The notes under the pieces were generated by a model, which had not been told where the DNA came from, did no database searches, and was given only the letters and a program-made list of their open reading frames with translations. The position numbers and the translations under genes were made by a program. A DNA stretch of 64,000 nucleotides from Vreelandella neptunia (lineage in GTDB: Bacteria > Pseudomonadota > Gammaproteobacteria > Pseudomonadales > Halomonadaceae), in assembly GCF_000712975.1 (NCBI RefSeq), contig NZ_JHQL01000003.1:248001-312000 (forward strand), written 5' to 3'. Every line of letters begins with the position of its first letter. Positions within the stretch are counted from its first letter, which is position 1. Positions 38,900-48,191 of the stretch are shown piece by piece.

Positions 38900-39880
38900 A
38901 TGACGGCTAACTGGCAGCCAACGGCAAGTATTGAAACGCTGCGTGAGCGGGCACGCTTAATGGCCGCCGTGCGTGCTTTTTTTGTTGAGCGCGGTGTGCT
39001 GGAGGTAGAAACACCAGTGTTGGGGCAGGGCGGTAGTACCGATGTGCACCTTGTATCGCTTGCTACACTAGCGCGCACCGATAAAGGCCAGCGCAGGCTA
39101 TGGCTGCAAACGTCGCCTGAGTTCCATATGAAACGTTTGTTAGCAGCGGGCAGTGGGCCGATTTTTCAACTTGCTAAGAGTTTCCGCGACGGTGAAATTG
39201 GCAGCCGCCATAATATCGAGTTCACCATGCTTGAGTGGTATCGGCCAGGGTTTTCTTTGGCCGAGCTGATTGACGAAACCACTACCCTGGTTGCCACGAT
39301 ACTGCCGAGCTTTGCAGGCCCGGTGGTATATCATCGTTACCGAGAGCTGTTTCACACCTACTTGTCAGTTGATCCATTCACGACGTCTCTAGATAACTTG
39401 CGTGCTTTAGCCGCAGAGCGTGGCCAAATGCCAGCGCATGCGCTAGCAGATGAGGGTCGTGATACTTGTCTTGACCTGTTAATGAGCATGGTAATTGAGC
39501 CGACGCTTGGTCAAAACGAGTTAAGCGTTGTAGTCGACTACCCTGCCAGCCAAGCCGCTTTGGCGCGCCGCCATCAGGATGCGGACGGCGAGTGGATGGC
39601 CTCTCGTTTTGAGCTTTATCTCAATGGTATTGAGCTGGCAAATGGCTATGATGAGTTGATCGATGCTGAGGAACAGCGGCTGCGGTTCAGCGAAGATAAC
39701 GCCGAGCGCCGCCGTTTGGGGCTGCCTGAAGTGGACTGTGATGAATGTTTGCTGGCGGCACTTGAACACGGAATGCCTGCAAGTGCAGGCGTGGCGCTGG
39801 GAGTGGATCGTCTGATTCAACTGGCGTTAGGCAAAGCACGCCTGGAAGACGTGCTTACCTTTTCAACACCTAATTGCTAG
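38900..39880 (+). CDS. epmA: EF-P--(R)-beta-lysine ligase EpmA
   Basis: A 326-residue class II lysyl-tRNA synthetase-like enzyme that attaches (R)-beta-lysine to EF-P. It lacks the anticodon-binding domain and begins directly with the catalytic core. Motif 2 is seen in FQLAKSFRDGEIGSRHNIEFTMLEWYRPG and motif 3 in GMPASAGVALGVDRLIQLALG. AGGAGAGA precedes ATG 38900. Together with epmB and efp it forms a complete beta-lysylation set. Confidence 0.95.
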   Translation: MTANWQPTASIETLRERARLMAAVRAFFVERGVLEVETPVLGQGGSTDVHLVSLATLARTDKGQRRLWLQTSPEFHMKRLLAAGSGPIFQLAKSFRDGEIGSRHNIEFTMLEWYRPGFSLAELIDETTTLVATILPSFAGPVVYHRYRELFHTYLSVDPFTTSLDNLRALAAERGQMPAHALADEGRDTCLDLLMSMVIEPTLGQNELSVVVDYPASQAALARRHQDADGEWMASRFELYLNGIELANGYDELIDAEEQRLRFSEDNAERRRLGLPEVDCDECLLAALEHGMPASAGVALGVDRLIQLALGKARLEDVLTFSTPNC

Positions 39881-39894
39881 CGGCTGCTTAGCTT

Positions 39895-40728
39895 TTAAGG
39901 CGTTCCCAATGTTTGGCCCATCTGTACGCTGGAGCCGAGCGGGTTATCTTCAAAAGCTACCGGCTTGGCAAAGCACATCACTACCGTGGAACCGAGCTTG
40001 AAACGACCCATTTCGGCACCTTTTTCAAGCGTGATTGGCTGCCCGAAACGCATGCGCTGTGGGTGGCCGGAAAGCGGTGTTACCTGGCCTGACCAGACTG
40101 TCTCGATAGCCGCTACAATCATTGCGCCGACCAATACCATCGCCATCGGGCCGTGCTCGGTATCGAAAATGCACACTAAACGCTCGTTACGAGCAAACAG
40201 CCCTGGCACGTAGTTAGCGGTGGCTTGATTGACTGAGAAGAGCCGCCCTGGCACGTAGATCATTTCCCGCAAGGTACCCGTGAGTGGCATATGTACACGG
40301 TGATAATCACGCGGGGAAAGATAAACGGTCGCAAAACTGCCGCCCATAAACTCTTCCGCTAGCGTGCTGTCGCCTCCCAGTAGGGTTTGGGCAGAAAAGG
40401 TGTGACCTTTCGCCTGCACTAACTGGCCTGCCTGTAAACGACCGAACTGCGACAGCGTGCCATCAGCAGGACTTAACAAGCCTTCACCCAGTGGGCGTGC
40501 GTCGGCTTTTAAGGCCCGGGTGAAAAAGTCGTTAAAGGTGGCGTAGGCAGTGGGGTCGGGTTCCAACGCCTGGCTCATATCCACGTTAAAGCGCTTAATG
40601 AATGCCTTAATTACTCTGTCTTTCACCCATGGGGTATCGCACTGGGCGACCTTGCCTGTCAAGCGCGACAGCGCGTGGTGAGGCAGAGGGTACTGAAGTA
40701 AAGAAAATGCTTTTTGGGATAGAGTCAC
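39895..40728 (-). CDS. psd: Phosphatidylserine decarboxylase
   Basis: An inner-membrane-associated pyruvoyl enzyme making phosphatidylethanolamine. The self-cleavage site is the GST of [12 protein letters not shown] near the C-terminus. [32 protein letters not shown] and [25 protein letters not shown] are strongly conserved. The start is uncertain: GTG 40728 gives MTLSQKAF, close to the family start, while TTG 40749 would overlap sseA by 11 bases. It is probably coupled to sseA. Confidence 0.95.
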   Translation of the reverse strand: MTLSQKAFSLLQYPLPHHALSRLTGKVAQCDTPWVKDRVIKAFIKRFNVDMSQALEPDPTAYATFNDFFTRALKADARPLGEGLLSPADGTLSQFGRLQAGQLVQAKGHTFSAQTLLGGDSTLAEEFMGGSFATVYLSPRDYHRVHMPLTGTLREMIYVPGRLFSVNQATANYVPGLFARNERLVCIFDTEHGPMAMVLVGAMIVAAIETVWSGQVTPLSGHPQRMRFGQPITLEKGAEMGRFKLGSTVVMCFAKPVAFEDNPLGSSVQMGQTLGTP

Positions 40729-40738
40729 TGTCGTAGGT

Positions 40739-41581
40739 TCACTTCTCAATCGGTGTGTCGTCGCGGTTGCCCCACTCGCCCCAAGAGCCAGCGTAACCGC
40801 GCATATTAAAGCCTAACGCTTTACCAACAAGCCATGTAAAGCTGCTGCGATGATGACTTTGGCAGTGGGTGGCAATTTCCATCTCGGGTGTCAGGCCGAG
40901 CGCATCTAGCTCGGTGACGAGCTCGGCGTAGTCGCGAATACGTAAAGCGCGGTGGCGATCCATGACGTCAAGCCAGTCCATATTGACTGCGCCTGGTATA
41001 TGGCCAAGGTGCTTGTTATTGCCCCTTTCACCATCGAACTCGCCTTTGGAGCGAGCGTCCCATACGGCGAACTGCTTATCATCAAGCTTTTGCTTGATTT
41101 CGTCACAGGTGATTAGGACCTGTGGGTTTAGAATCTCAGCGTGGTAGTCGCTGGGCGTCGGCGCGACGGCCTCGGAGCTCTCTTCCAGGCCAGCATCTCT
41201 CCACGCATGAATACCACCATTCAAATAGGAGTAGCGGGTATGGCCGATCAACTCCAATGTCCATAGCAGCCGTGCCGCCCAGCCACCGCCTTCATCATCA
41301 TAGGCGACGACGTGAGTGTCGCGAGTAAGACCTAGTGCGCTAAACAGCCGTGAAAGGAACTCAACGGTGGGCACATCGTTAGGCACTGGCCCTTCGCCGC
41401 GCATCAGGTAGCGGAAATCAAGGTAGATGGCGCCCGGTACATGGCCTTGTCGATAACTATCGCCATTCGCTGGAACATCAATAATCAGCAGTTGTGGATC
41501 ATCCAGGTGCTCTTGAAGCTGCTCTGGCTCAACAATCAGCGGCAGGAGATTGGTTTCCGATGAGTGGCTAGCGGTGCTCAT
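40739..41581 (-). CDS. sseA: Two-domain sulfurtransferase (rhodanese)
   Basis: A protein of about 280 residues with two rhodanese domains. The N-terminal domain has [23 protein letters not shown] and is inactive in this family. The C-terminal active site is [14 protein letters not shown]. The CQxHHR loop resembles Azotobacter RhdA and differs from the CGSGVTA loop of mercaptopyruvate sulfurtransferases, so thiosulfate is a likelier sulfur donor. ATG 41581 follows GGGAG and removes 12 unconserved residues. The symbol is used in the broad sense. Confidence 0.87.
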   Translation of the reverse strand: MSTASHSSETNLLPLIVEPEQLQEHLDDPQLLIIDVPANGDSYRQGHVPGAIYLDFRYLMRGEGPVPNDVPTVEFLSRLFSALGLTRDTHVVAYDDEGGGWAARLLWTLELIGHTRYSYLNGGIHAWRDAGLEESSEAVAPTPSDYHAEILNPQVLITCDEIKQKLDDKQFAVWDARSKGEFDGERGNNKHLGHIPGAVNMDWLDVMDRHRALRIRDYAELVTELDALGLTPEMEIATHCQSHHRSSFTWLVGKALGFNMRGYAGSWGEWGNRDDTPIEK

Positions 41582-41660
41582 TGATAGCTCCCTATCCTTA
41601 ATAATTAACTGGGGCAATTAACTAAAATAATTCACATACAAAGCATGAGGTTAGTAATAG

Positions 41661-42680
41661 TTAAGCATTTAAGCTATCCAGAATGCGCCGATAGCTGGCA
41701 AAACGTTCTGGGTGAATCTTGCCTGCCTCGACAGCTTCAAGTAAAGCGCAGCCCGGCTCATTACGGTGACGGCAATCACGGAAGCGACAGTGTCCGATAA
41801 AGGGGTGAAATTCGATAAACCCTTCGGTGACCTCCTGCTCATCAAGGTGGATCAGGCCAAATTCACGAATGCCGGGGGAGTCAATTAGTTCGCCGTTGGT
41901 CACCTCATCACTGCTCATTGTATAAAGCCGAGCGGTAGTGGTGGTGTGGGTGCCTTTACGCGAGTCTTCTGACAGCGCGCCAATGCGCAAGGTTTCATCA
42001 GGGAGTAGCAGGTCAATCAACGATGATTTGCCAACGCCGCTCTGGCCGACAAACACCGATGTTCGCCCTTCAAGCTGCTGGCGCAGCTCATCTAGCCCCG
42101 TCTCAGTGGCCGTGGTGGTACGAACCACGGTATAGCCTAGGGAGCGGTAGCGCTCAAGCAGTTGCCCTAGCTTGCCGCCATCAGCTGGCAGCAGATCAGT
42201 TTTGTTCAGCACCAGCACGGGGACAATGCCGGTGGCTTCGGCGGCAACCAGATAGCGGTCAATCAGGTTGGGGTGGGGGGCAGGTTCAACAGCAAATACG
42301 ATCAGCAATTGATCGATGTTGGCCGCAACCGGCTTTAACTGGCCCCGCGGGTCTGGGCGCTTAAGCACGCTGTCGCGCTCTTCGCGAGCCACAACCACGC
42401 CAGAACCGTCCTGGCCTGCTCGCCAGATCACCCGGTCGCCAGTGACCAAGCCTTCTAAATTGGCGCGAAGATGGCAACGTACGGGCGTGCCATTGGCATC
42501 GCGCACCTCTAACGTGCGCCCGAAGTGGGCCATTACTCGGCCGGGTTGCTCGGCCCCATATTCGCCTGCGGCAAGTTTTTCAGCGTCTTTCACATCGCGC
42601 TTTTCAGCACGTTGAGCACGTTCCGCCTGGACTTTATCGACTCGCCACTGTTGCTGGCGACTTAATTTACGTTTGCTCAT
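41661..42680 (-). CDS. rsgA: Ribosome small subunit-dependent GTPase RsgA
   Basis: A circularly permuted GTPase of about 339 residues that acts in late 30S maturation. An OB fold comes first (about 45-110), then LVLNKTDLL (G4), FVGQSGVGKSSLIDLL (G1) and DSPGIREF (G3). A C-terminal zinc site follows with CRFRDCRHRNEPGCAL. ATG 42680 (MSKRKLSR) has AGGTGG upstream; a GTG two codons earlier is possible. Divergent from orn. Confidence 0.95.
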   Translation of the reverse strand: MSKRKLSRQQQWRVDKVQAERAQRAEKRDVKDAEKLAAGEYGAEQPGRVMAHFGRTLEVRDANGTPVRCHLRANLEGLVTGDRVIWRAGQDGSGVVVAREERDSVLKRPDPRGQLKPVAANIDQLLIVFAVEPAPHPNLIDRYLVAAEATGIVPVLVLNKTDLLPADGGKLGQLLERYRSLGYTVVRTTTATETGLDELRQQLEGRTSVFVGQSGVGKSSLIDLLLPDETLRIGALSEDSRKGTHTTTTARLYTMSSDEVTNGELIDSPGIREFGLIHLDEQEVTEGFIEFHPFIGHCRFRDCRHRNEPGCALLEAVEAGKIHPERFASYRRILDSLNA

Positions 42681-42826
42681 GACCACCTGATGCTCGGTAC
42701 AATAGTGGCATTGTACCCACCTGGGCAGTCTACTGTCCCGTATCGGGTGCTGGTGATGACAATATAAGCGATACTTTTACTCTAATCGCCCTCTTAAGTG
42801 GCGATACTGGCCAAGGAATGAACGTA

Positions 42827-43420
42827 ATGAGCGAACAAACTACTGCCAACGTTTCCCCGCGAGATGATTTGCTGGTGTGGATAGACCTGGAGATGACCGG
42901 CCTGGACCCCAACAAAGAGCGCATCATCGAGGTGGCCACCCTGATTACCGATGCTGATTTAAACGTCGTAGCGGAAGGCCCTGTGATCGCAGTGAAACAG
43001 CCAGATAGCCAGCTGGCTCAAATGGATGACTGGAATCAAAAGACCCACGGGGAGAGTGGGCTGGTAGCGCGTGTCAAGGCAAGCACTGTGAGCAGTGCCG
43101 AAGCCGAGCAGCAAACGCTCGACTTTCTTCGCCACTACGTGGTGTCAGGCTCGTCGCCCATGTGCGGCAATAGTATTCACCAGGATCGGCGTTTTTTAGA
43201 GCGTGAAATGCCAGCGCTTTGGGCGTTCTTCCATTACCGCAATTTGGACGTGTCGACTGTTAAGGAATTGGCAAAGCGCTGGAATCCAGGCGCCTTGGCA
43301 GGGTTTAAAAAGCAGAATGTCCATCTGGCGATGGATGACATTAAGGAGTCGATTGCTGAATTGGCTCACTATCGCAGCACATTCTTACGCCTCGAAACGG
43401 TAACCGACGAAGAGGAGTAA
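42827..43420 (+). CDS. orn: Oligoribonuclease
   Basis: A DEDDh 3'-5' exonuclease of about 197 residues that degrades 2-5 nt RNAs, including pGpG from cyclic-di-GMP turnover. [27 protein letters not shown] and the C-terminal [11 protein letters not shown] supply the acidic and His residues. AAGGA lies at a good distance from ATG 42827 but only one base from ATG 42818, so the later start is preferred. Convergent with queG. Confidence 0.95.
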   Translation: MSEQTTANVSPRDDLLVWIDLEMTGLDPNKERIIEVATLITDADLNVVAEGPVIAVKQPDSQLAQMDDWNQKTHGESGLVARVKASTVSSAEAEQQTLDFLRHYVVSGSSPMCGNSIHQDRRFLEREMPALWAFFHYRNLDVSTVKELAKRWNPGALAGFKKQNVHLAMDDIKESIAELAHYRSTFLRLETVTDEEE

Positions 43421-43421
43421 G

Positions 43422-43473
43422 GTGGTTGCGACGAGCGGTTGAGAAGCGTGGTTAAGAAAAGTGGTTAAGAGGC
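43422..43473. repeat. Four 13-bp tandem units between orn and queG
   Basis: Units at 43422, 43435, 43448 and 43461 follow GTGGTTAAGARRC with decreasing identity toward orn. They fill the whole 44-base gap between the convergent stops and run 9 bases into the end of queG. Confidence 0.75.
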
Positions 43474-44577
43474 GTCAGTAGCAATGTTCGCGCCGCGCTT
43501 GAGGCGCTGCTCCTCAAGCGCCCAAGTAACGTGCTCACGCACTAAACTGCTTGGGTAGGCCCTTCTTGCCCACAAGGCTGCCTCTACCGCGGGACTCCAG
43601 GGCGCATTGCCAAGGCCAACGGCGAGATTGCGCAGCCAGCGTTCATAGCCAATCCGGCGAATCGGGCTACCCGCGGTTTTATCCAAAAACTCATCTTCGC
43701 CCCAGGCAAACAGGCTTATAAGATCAGCGCGGTCAAGGTCATGACGTGGTGCAAAATCACGCTCTTGGGTGGCGCGGGTAAAACGAGTAAAGGGGCACAC
43801 TAGCTGACAGTCGTCGCAGCCATAAATACGGTTGCCCATAGCGCGGCGAAACTCAATCGGTATGGCTCCATGTAACTCTATGGTGAGGTAGGAGATACAC
43901 TTGCGGGAGTCAACGACTTTGTCGTCCACAATGGCACCCGTTGGACAAGCGCTGCGGCAAGCGCTACAGCTGCCACAGTGTTCCTGAGTAAATGGTGCAT
44001 CGATAGGAAGCGGCAAGTCGGTATACAGCTCGCCGAGAAAAAATAGCGAACCCGCCTTGGGGTTAAGTAGCATCGCGTTTTTTCCAAACCAACCCAGGCC
44101 CGCTTTTTGTGCTAAAGCACGCTCCATAACAGGCGCAGAGTCGACAAACGCACGATAACCAAACGCGCCGACTTCTTGCTCGATCTGTTTAGCCAGCTGC
44201 GCCAATCGTTTGCGCATTAATTTATGATAATCGCGACCTAGGGCGTAGCGTGAGACATAGGCAAGATTAGGCCTGCCAAGCACTTTTGCGCTTTCTACGT
44301 CAGCGGGCAGGTAGTCTAAACGCACGCTGATTACCCGCTGGGTGCCGGGCTCAAGCTCTTCTGGACGGGTACGTTTAGTACCATGCTTCGCCATAAAGCC
44401 CATTTCACCGTGATAGCCCTTCGCAAGCCAATTGTTCAGGTGTGCTTCATGATCAGCTAGCTGGGTGTCTGTGATGCCTACTTGCTGAAAACCAAGCTCA
44501 CGGCCCCAGGTTTTGATTAGCTCCGCAAGGCGCGTTAGGTCATCATTAGACAGTGAAAAGGTGGTAGAACTTTGCAT
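43465..44577 (-). CDS. queG: Epoxyqueuosine reductase
   Basis: A 370-residue cobalamin and 4Fe-4S enzyme for the last step of queuosine synthesis in tRNA. Two ferredoxin-like cluster motifs are visible, CGSCSACRSACPTGAI and CDDCQLVCPFTR. Upstream is RVISVRLDYLP and GRDYHKLMRKRL. A C-terminal HEAT-like stretch follows. It is divergent from nnr, sharing a spacer of 94 bases, as in many gammaproteobacteria. Confidence 0.95.
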   Translation of the reverse strand: MQSSTTFSLSNDDLTRLAELIKTWGRELGFQQVGITDTQLADHEAHLNNWLAKGYHGEMGFMAKHGTKRTRPEELEPGTQRVISVRLDYLPADVESAKVLGRPNLAYVSRYALGRDYHKLMRKRLAQLAKQIEQEVGAFGYRAFVDSAPVMERALAQKAGLGWFGKNAMLLNPKAGSLFFLGELYTDLPLPIDAPFTQEHCGSCSACRSACPTGAIVDDKVVDSRKCISYLTIELHGAIPIEFRRAMGNRIYGCDDCQLVCPFTRFTRATQERDFAPRHDLDRADLISLFAWGEDEFLDKTAGSPIRRIGYERWLRNLAVGLGNAPWSPAVEAALWARRAYPSSLVREHVTWALEEQRLKRGANIATDAS

Positions 44578-44671
44578 GGTAAATCAACGTTAGCGCGTTA
44601 AGCGCGCTATGCTAACGCATAAGTGGTTATCAACACACTATCGCCTACCGTAACTAGATTAAGGAGAGATC

Positions 44672-46162
44672 GTGCCCACGTTAAGTACTTCCTCGCTACG
44701 CCCCCTTTATACCGCGGCTCAAGTGCGTGAACTTGATCGGCGTACGATTGCCGGTGGCATTGAAAGTTTTGCCTTAATGCAGCGAGCAGCCTCCAGTGCC
44801 TGGCACAGCTTTCGTTCTCGTTGGCCGCAGGCGCGAAGTGTGACGGTGCTTTGCGGTAGCGGCAATAATGGTGGTGATGGCCACGTGCTTGCGGCACTTG
44901 CGATGCAGTCCGGACTTAAAGTGCAGCGCATTTCGCTTAGGCCTTTAGGCACGTTAACTGGTGATGTTGCACGTGCTGCTGAACTCGCGTCAGCGGCGGG
45001 CGTTGGCTTTGATGAGTGGCAGCCAAGCACCACACTGGTGGGCGAGGTGATTGTCGATGCACTACTGGGTACTGGGCTATCAGGTGACGTTGCCGGAGAA
45101 ATAAGGCAAGTGATTGAAGCGATCAATGCGTCGCATCAGCCCGTGTTGGCGCTGGATATTCCCTCTGGAATCTCGGCAGATACAGGGGCAGTGATGGGGT
45201 TAGCTGTTGCGGCAGCCTGCACGGTGACGTTTATAGGCGACAAAATTGGCCTGCACACGGGTGATGCGCCTGCCTATACGGGCGAAATTGATTTTCGTCC
45301 GCTAGGTGTTAAAGCCCAGGCCTTTTTTGATATTCCACCAACCGCCTGGCGTTTAAATGATGAGCTGCTTGCTGAGGCTTTTGCACCCCGCTCGCGTATT
45401 AGCCATAAAGGTGACTTAGGGCATGTGCTGGTAATGGGGGGGGCACCAGGGTTTGGTGGCGCTGCCTTGCTGGCTTCGCAAGCTGCTGCGCGCTTAGGGG
45501 CCGGTAAGGTAAGTTTGGCAACCGCACCCGAGCATGTGGTCGCAAGTTTAGTCCGTTGCCCAGAGGTGATGGCTCATGGTGTTCGTGGCGGAGCTGACGC
45601 GAGCCTGTTACCCGCTGCGGATGTGGTGGTAGTAGGACCTGGCCTTGGGCAAGATGCTTGGGGGCAGGCGATATTACAACAGGCCTTGCAATCAGATGTA
45701 CCGTTGATCGTTGATGCGGATGCGTTAAATCTGTTGGCCAGCCGCTGGCCCGATGTTCGCCGTGATAATTGGGTGTTAACACCGCACCCCGGTGAGGCGG
45801 CTCGGTTGCTAGGCTGCTCCGTTGCGGATATTCAAGCGGATCGTCCTGCGGCTGTCCGTGCACTTCAGCGGGCCCGAGGCGGCGTTGTGATCTTAAAAGG
45901 TGCGGGCAGCTTGGTGGCTGGCCCCAGTGGACTTGTGGTGTGCCCATACGGCAACCCTGGTATGGCTAGCGGTGGCATGGGGGACGTGCTGAGCGGCATG
46001 CTGGGCACTCTGGTTGCTCAGAGCGATAGTGTAGAGCGCGGCACATGGCTTGGAGTGATGGTGCATGCACAAGCAGGTGATGAAGCGGTTAAAACAGCGG
46101 GTGAACGTGGCCTGCTGGCAAGCGATCTGGCATCCTATGCACGAGTCTTAATTAACCCGTGA
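44672..46162 (+). CDS. nnr: Bifunctional NAD(P)H-hydrate epimerase/dehydratase
   Basis: A 496-residue repair enzyme. The N-terminal YjeF epimerase domain has LCGSGNNGGDGHVLA and DALLGTGLSGDV. The C-terminal ADP-dependent dehydratase has RISHKGDLGHVLVMGGAPGFGGAALLA, VLTPHPGEAARLLG and GNPGMASGGMGDVLSGMLG. The start is GTG at 44672 with AAGGAGAG upstream. Its TGA overlaps a GTG that could open tsaE. Confidence 0.95.
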   Translation: MPTLSTSSLRPLYTAAQVRELDRRTIAGGIESFALMQRAASSAWHSFRSRWPQARSVTVLCGSGNNGGDGHVLAALAMQSGLKVQRISLRPLGTLTGDVARAAELASAAGVGFDEWQPSTTLVGEVIVDALLGTGLSGDVAGEIRQVIEAINASHQPVLALDIPSGISADTGAVMGLAVAAACTVTFIGDKIGLHTGDAPAYTGEIDFRPLGVKAQAFFDIPPTAWRLNDELLAEAFAPRSRISHKGDLGHVLVMGGAPGFGGAALLASQAAARLGAGKVSLATAPEHVVASLVRCPEVMAHGVRGGADASLLPAADVVVVGPGLGQDAWGQAILQQALQSDVPLIVDADALNLLASRWPDVRRDNWVLTPHPGEAARLLGCSVADIQADRPAAVRALQRARGGVVILKGAGSLVAGPSGLVVCPYGNPGMASGGMGDVLSGMLGTLVAQSDSVERGTWLGVMVHAQAGDEAVKTAGERGLLASDLASYARVLINP

Positions 46163-46173
46163 AGGCGGCCTAC

Positions 46174-46671
46174 ATGCAAGTGCAATTGAATGATGAAGTG
46201 GCCCACGTTGCTTTTGGTGAGGCATTGGGGGAAGCGCTGAAAGGCCACGGGCGTGTTTATTTGGAAGGCGACTTAGGCGCAGGTAAAACAACACTGACAC
46301 GCGGTATATTGCGCGCTTATGGTTACCAGGGAGCGGTTAAAAGCCCTACCTATACGTTGGTAGAGCCCTATGAGTTAGGTGCGCAACGCATTTATCATTT
46401 AGATCTGTATCGTTTAGCAGACCCAGAAGAGCTTGAGTTTATTGGTGGGCGAGACGTGCTTGCCGATGAAGCGCTGTGTTTAATTGAGTGGCCGAGCCGA
46501 GGTCAAGGGTGGCTTCCTGCGCCTGATGTTCGAGTAACGCTAGAGGTGGATGATCCTGGGCGCTTAGTAACGCTAACCGCAGAAACCAGCTTGGGTGAAC
46601 GGGTAATAAGCGAGTTGGTTGATAAGCGGTGCAACGAGCAGCTCGACAGTGGTGGAATTCGATGGCAATAA
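46174..46671 (+). CDS. tsaE: tRNA threonylcarbamoyladenosine biosynthesis ATPase TsaE
   Basis: A P-loop protein of about 165 residues needed for t6A37 synthesis. Walker A is GDLGAGKTTLTRG, followed by KSPTYTLVEPYE and HLDLYRLADPEELEF. ATG 46174 with AAGGCGG upstream is preferred; a GTG at 46159 overlapping nnr is the alternative. The end overlaps amiB by 10 bases, an arrangement (tsaE-amiB-mutL) common in gammaproteobacteria. Confidence 0.95.
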   Translation: MQVQLNDEVAHVAFGEALGEALKGHGRVYLEGDLGAGKTTLTRGILRAYGYQGAVKSPTYTLVEPYELGAQRIYHLDLYRLADPEELEFIGGRDVLADEALCLIEWPSRGQGWLPAPDVRVTLEVDDPGRLVTLTAETSLGERVISELVDKRCNEQLDSGGIRWQ

Positions 46672-48170
46672 AAAGCGTACTCAGCTACTTGGCACGCAGC
46701 GTGTCGGTTGGCGTTGTTATTATGGCGGCGGGTGCTTCAGTGCTGCAGGCGGCAACGGTAGAAAGTATGCGGCTATGGTCAGCCCCAGATCATGCGCGTT
46801 TGGTGTTTGACCTTACGGCAGCGGCGAACGCCAATGTGTTCTCTCTTGAGAACCCGTCGCGGTTAGTGATTGATCTTGATGACAGCTACTTAGATACCGA
46901 TGTGTCAACACTTCCCTTGAACGGTAGCGCTATCGACGAAGTGCGCACCGGTGTACGTGATGGCGGCGGCTTGAGAGTCGTATTAGAGCTTAATCGTCAG
47001 ATATCTCCACGTCACTTTACGTTACCTCCTAATGACCAATATGGGCATCGTTTAGTGGTTGACCTTGAATATCCTGGTGAGAGTGCGGTTGAAAATCCGA
47101 TTGACCCTATAGAGGCGATGATTCGTGATCAAGAAATACTCGCCCAACGAGCAAATACACAGGCACAAGCTCAGTCTCAGGCGCAGTCCGAGCCCCAGCC
47201 CCAGGAGCAAGTAACGAGACCATCGCAAGCTCCCCAGGAGTCGGCCGTTGAGGTTCAGCCTGCCCAGCCACATCCGCGGCGGGATATCATTATCGCGATT
47301 GATGCAGGGCACGGCGGTGAAGACCCTGGAGCTATTGGCCCGGCAGGAACACGAGAAAAAGACGTTGTATTAGAAATTTCGCGACGTTTAGCAGCAGAAG
47401 TGAATGGTACCCATGGCTTCAAGGCAGTTCTCATTCGCGACGGCGATTACTATCTTGGGCTTCGCCAGCGTACGCAGCTAGCCCGTGAACAGAAGGCTGA
47501 CTTTTTTGTGTCGATTCACGCCGATGCCTTTACCAGTCCGCGGCCTCAAGGAAGCTCTGTTTATGCGCTTTCCCAGCGAGGAGCAACGTCTGAAACGGCT
47601 CAATGGCTTGCTGATAGTGAAAACCGTTCGGATCTGATCGGTGGTGTCGACGGTAATCTCTCCCTGCGCGATAAAGATCAAGTGCTGCGCGGTGTGCTGC
47701 TGGACCTCACAATGACGGCGACGTTAAACGATTCGTTATCGATCGGTGGGCAGGTGCTTGATCAATTAGGGCGTATCAATCGTCTCCATAAATCTCGTGT
47801 TGAACAGGCTGGGTTTATGGTGCTGAAATCGCCTGATATTCCGTCGCTACTTATTGAAGTTGGCTTTATTTCTAATCCCGATGAAGAGCGTCGCTTACGT
47901 GATCCGGTGCATCAGCGTGGGTTATCAACGGCCATTTTTAATGGTTTGCGTGATCACTTTGAGCGAAACCCTCCGCCTGCAAGCCTACTGGCGTGGCAGC
48001 GTGACAATCAGCGTCGCCCAAGCGGAAATGAATACCGTATTCAATCAGGAGATACGCTGTCAGCGATTGCGGTACGTCACGGTGTGCCAGTGAACCAGCT
48101 CAAACAGGCCAATGATATTAACGGTGACGTTATTCGTGTCGGTCAGGTGTTACGCATTCCGCGTTCATAA
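46662..48170 (+). CDS. amiB: N-acetylmuramoyl-L-alanine amidase with AMIN and LysM domains
   Basis: A periplasmic septal peptidoglycan amidase of about 502 residues. The signal peptide ends near LQAATV (about residue 27). The AMIN domain (about 28-135) has RLVFDLTA and SRLVIDLDD. A Gln-rich low-complexity linker (about 165-185, alternating Gln with Ala, Ser or Pro) leads to the amidase_3 domain from about 207 with IDAGHGGEDPGAIGP and IEVGFISNPDEE. A LysM lies at the C-terminus (456-500). ATG 46662 matches the signal peptide. Confidence 0.94.
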   Translation: MAIKSVLSYLARSVSVGVVIMAAGASVLQAATVESMRLWSAPDHARLVFDLTAAANANVFSLENPSRLVIDLDDSYLDTDVSTLPLNGSAIDEVRTGVRDGGGLRVVLELNRQISPRHFTLPPNDQYGHRLVVDLEYPGESAVENPIDPIEAMIRDQEILAQRANTQAQAQSQAQSEPQPQEQVTRPSQAPQESAVEVQPAQPHPRRDIIIAIDAGHGGEDPGAIGPAGTREKDVVLEISRRLAAEVNGTHGFKAVLIRDGDYYLGLRQRTQLAREQKADFFVSIHADAFTSPRPQGSSVYALSQRGATSETAQWLADSENRSDLIGGVDGNLSLRDKDQVLRGVLLDLTMTATLNDSLSIGGQVLDQLGRINRLHKSRVEQAGFMVLKSPDIPSLLIEVGFISNPDEERRLRDPVHQRGLSTAIFNGLRDHFERNPPPASLLAWQRDNQRRPSGNEYRIQSGDTLSAIAVRHGVPVNQLKQANDINGDVIRVGQVLRIPRS

Positions 48171-48191
48171 TCATAAGTCCCGAGGTGACGG

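Noticed and set aside
45399-45947. A 182-codon open frame on the minus strand inside nnr
   Set aside because: It is antisense to the conserved dehydratase domain, is Pro/His/Arg-rich as expected for a shadow frame, and has no ribosome-binding site.
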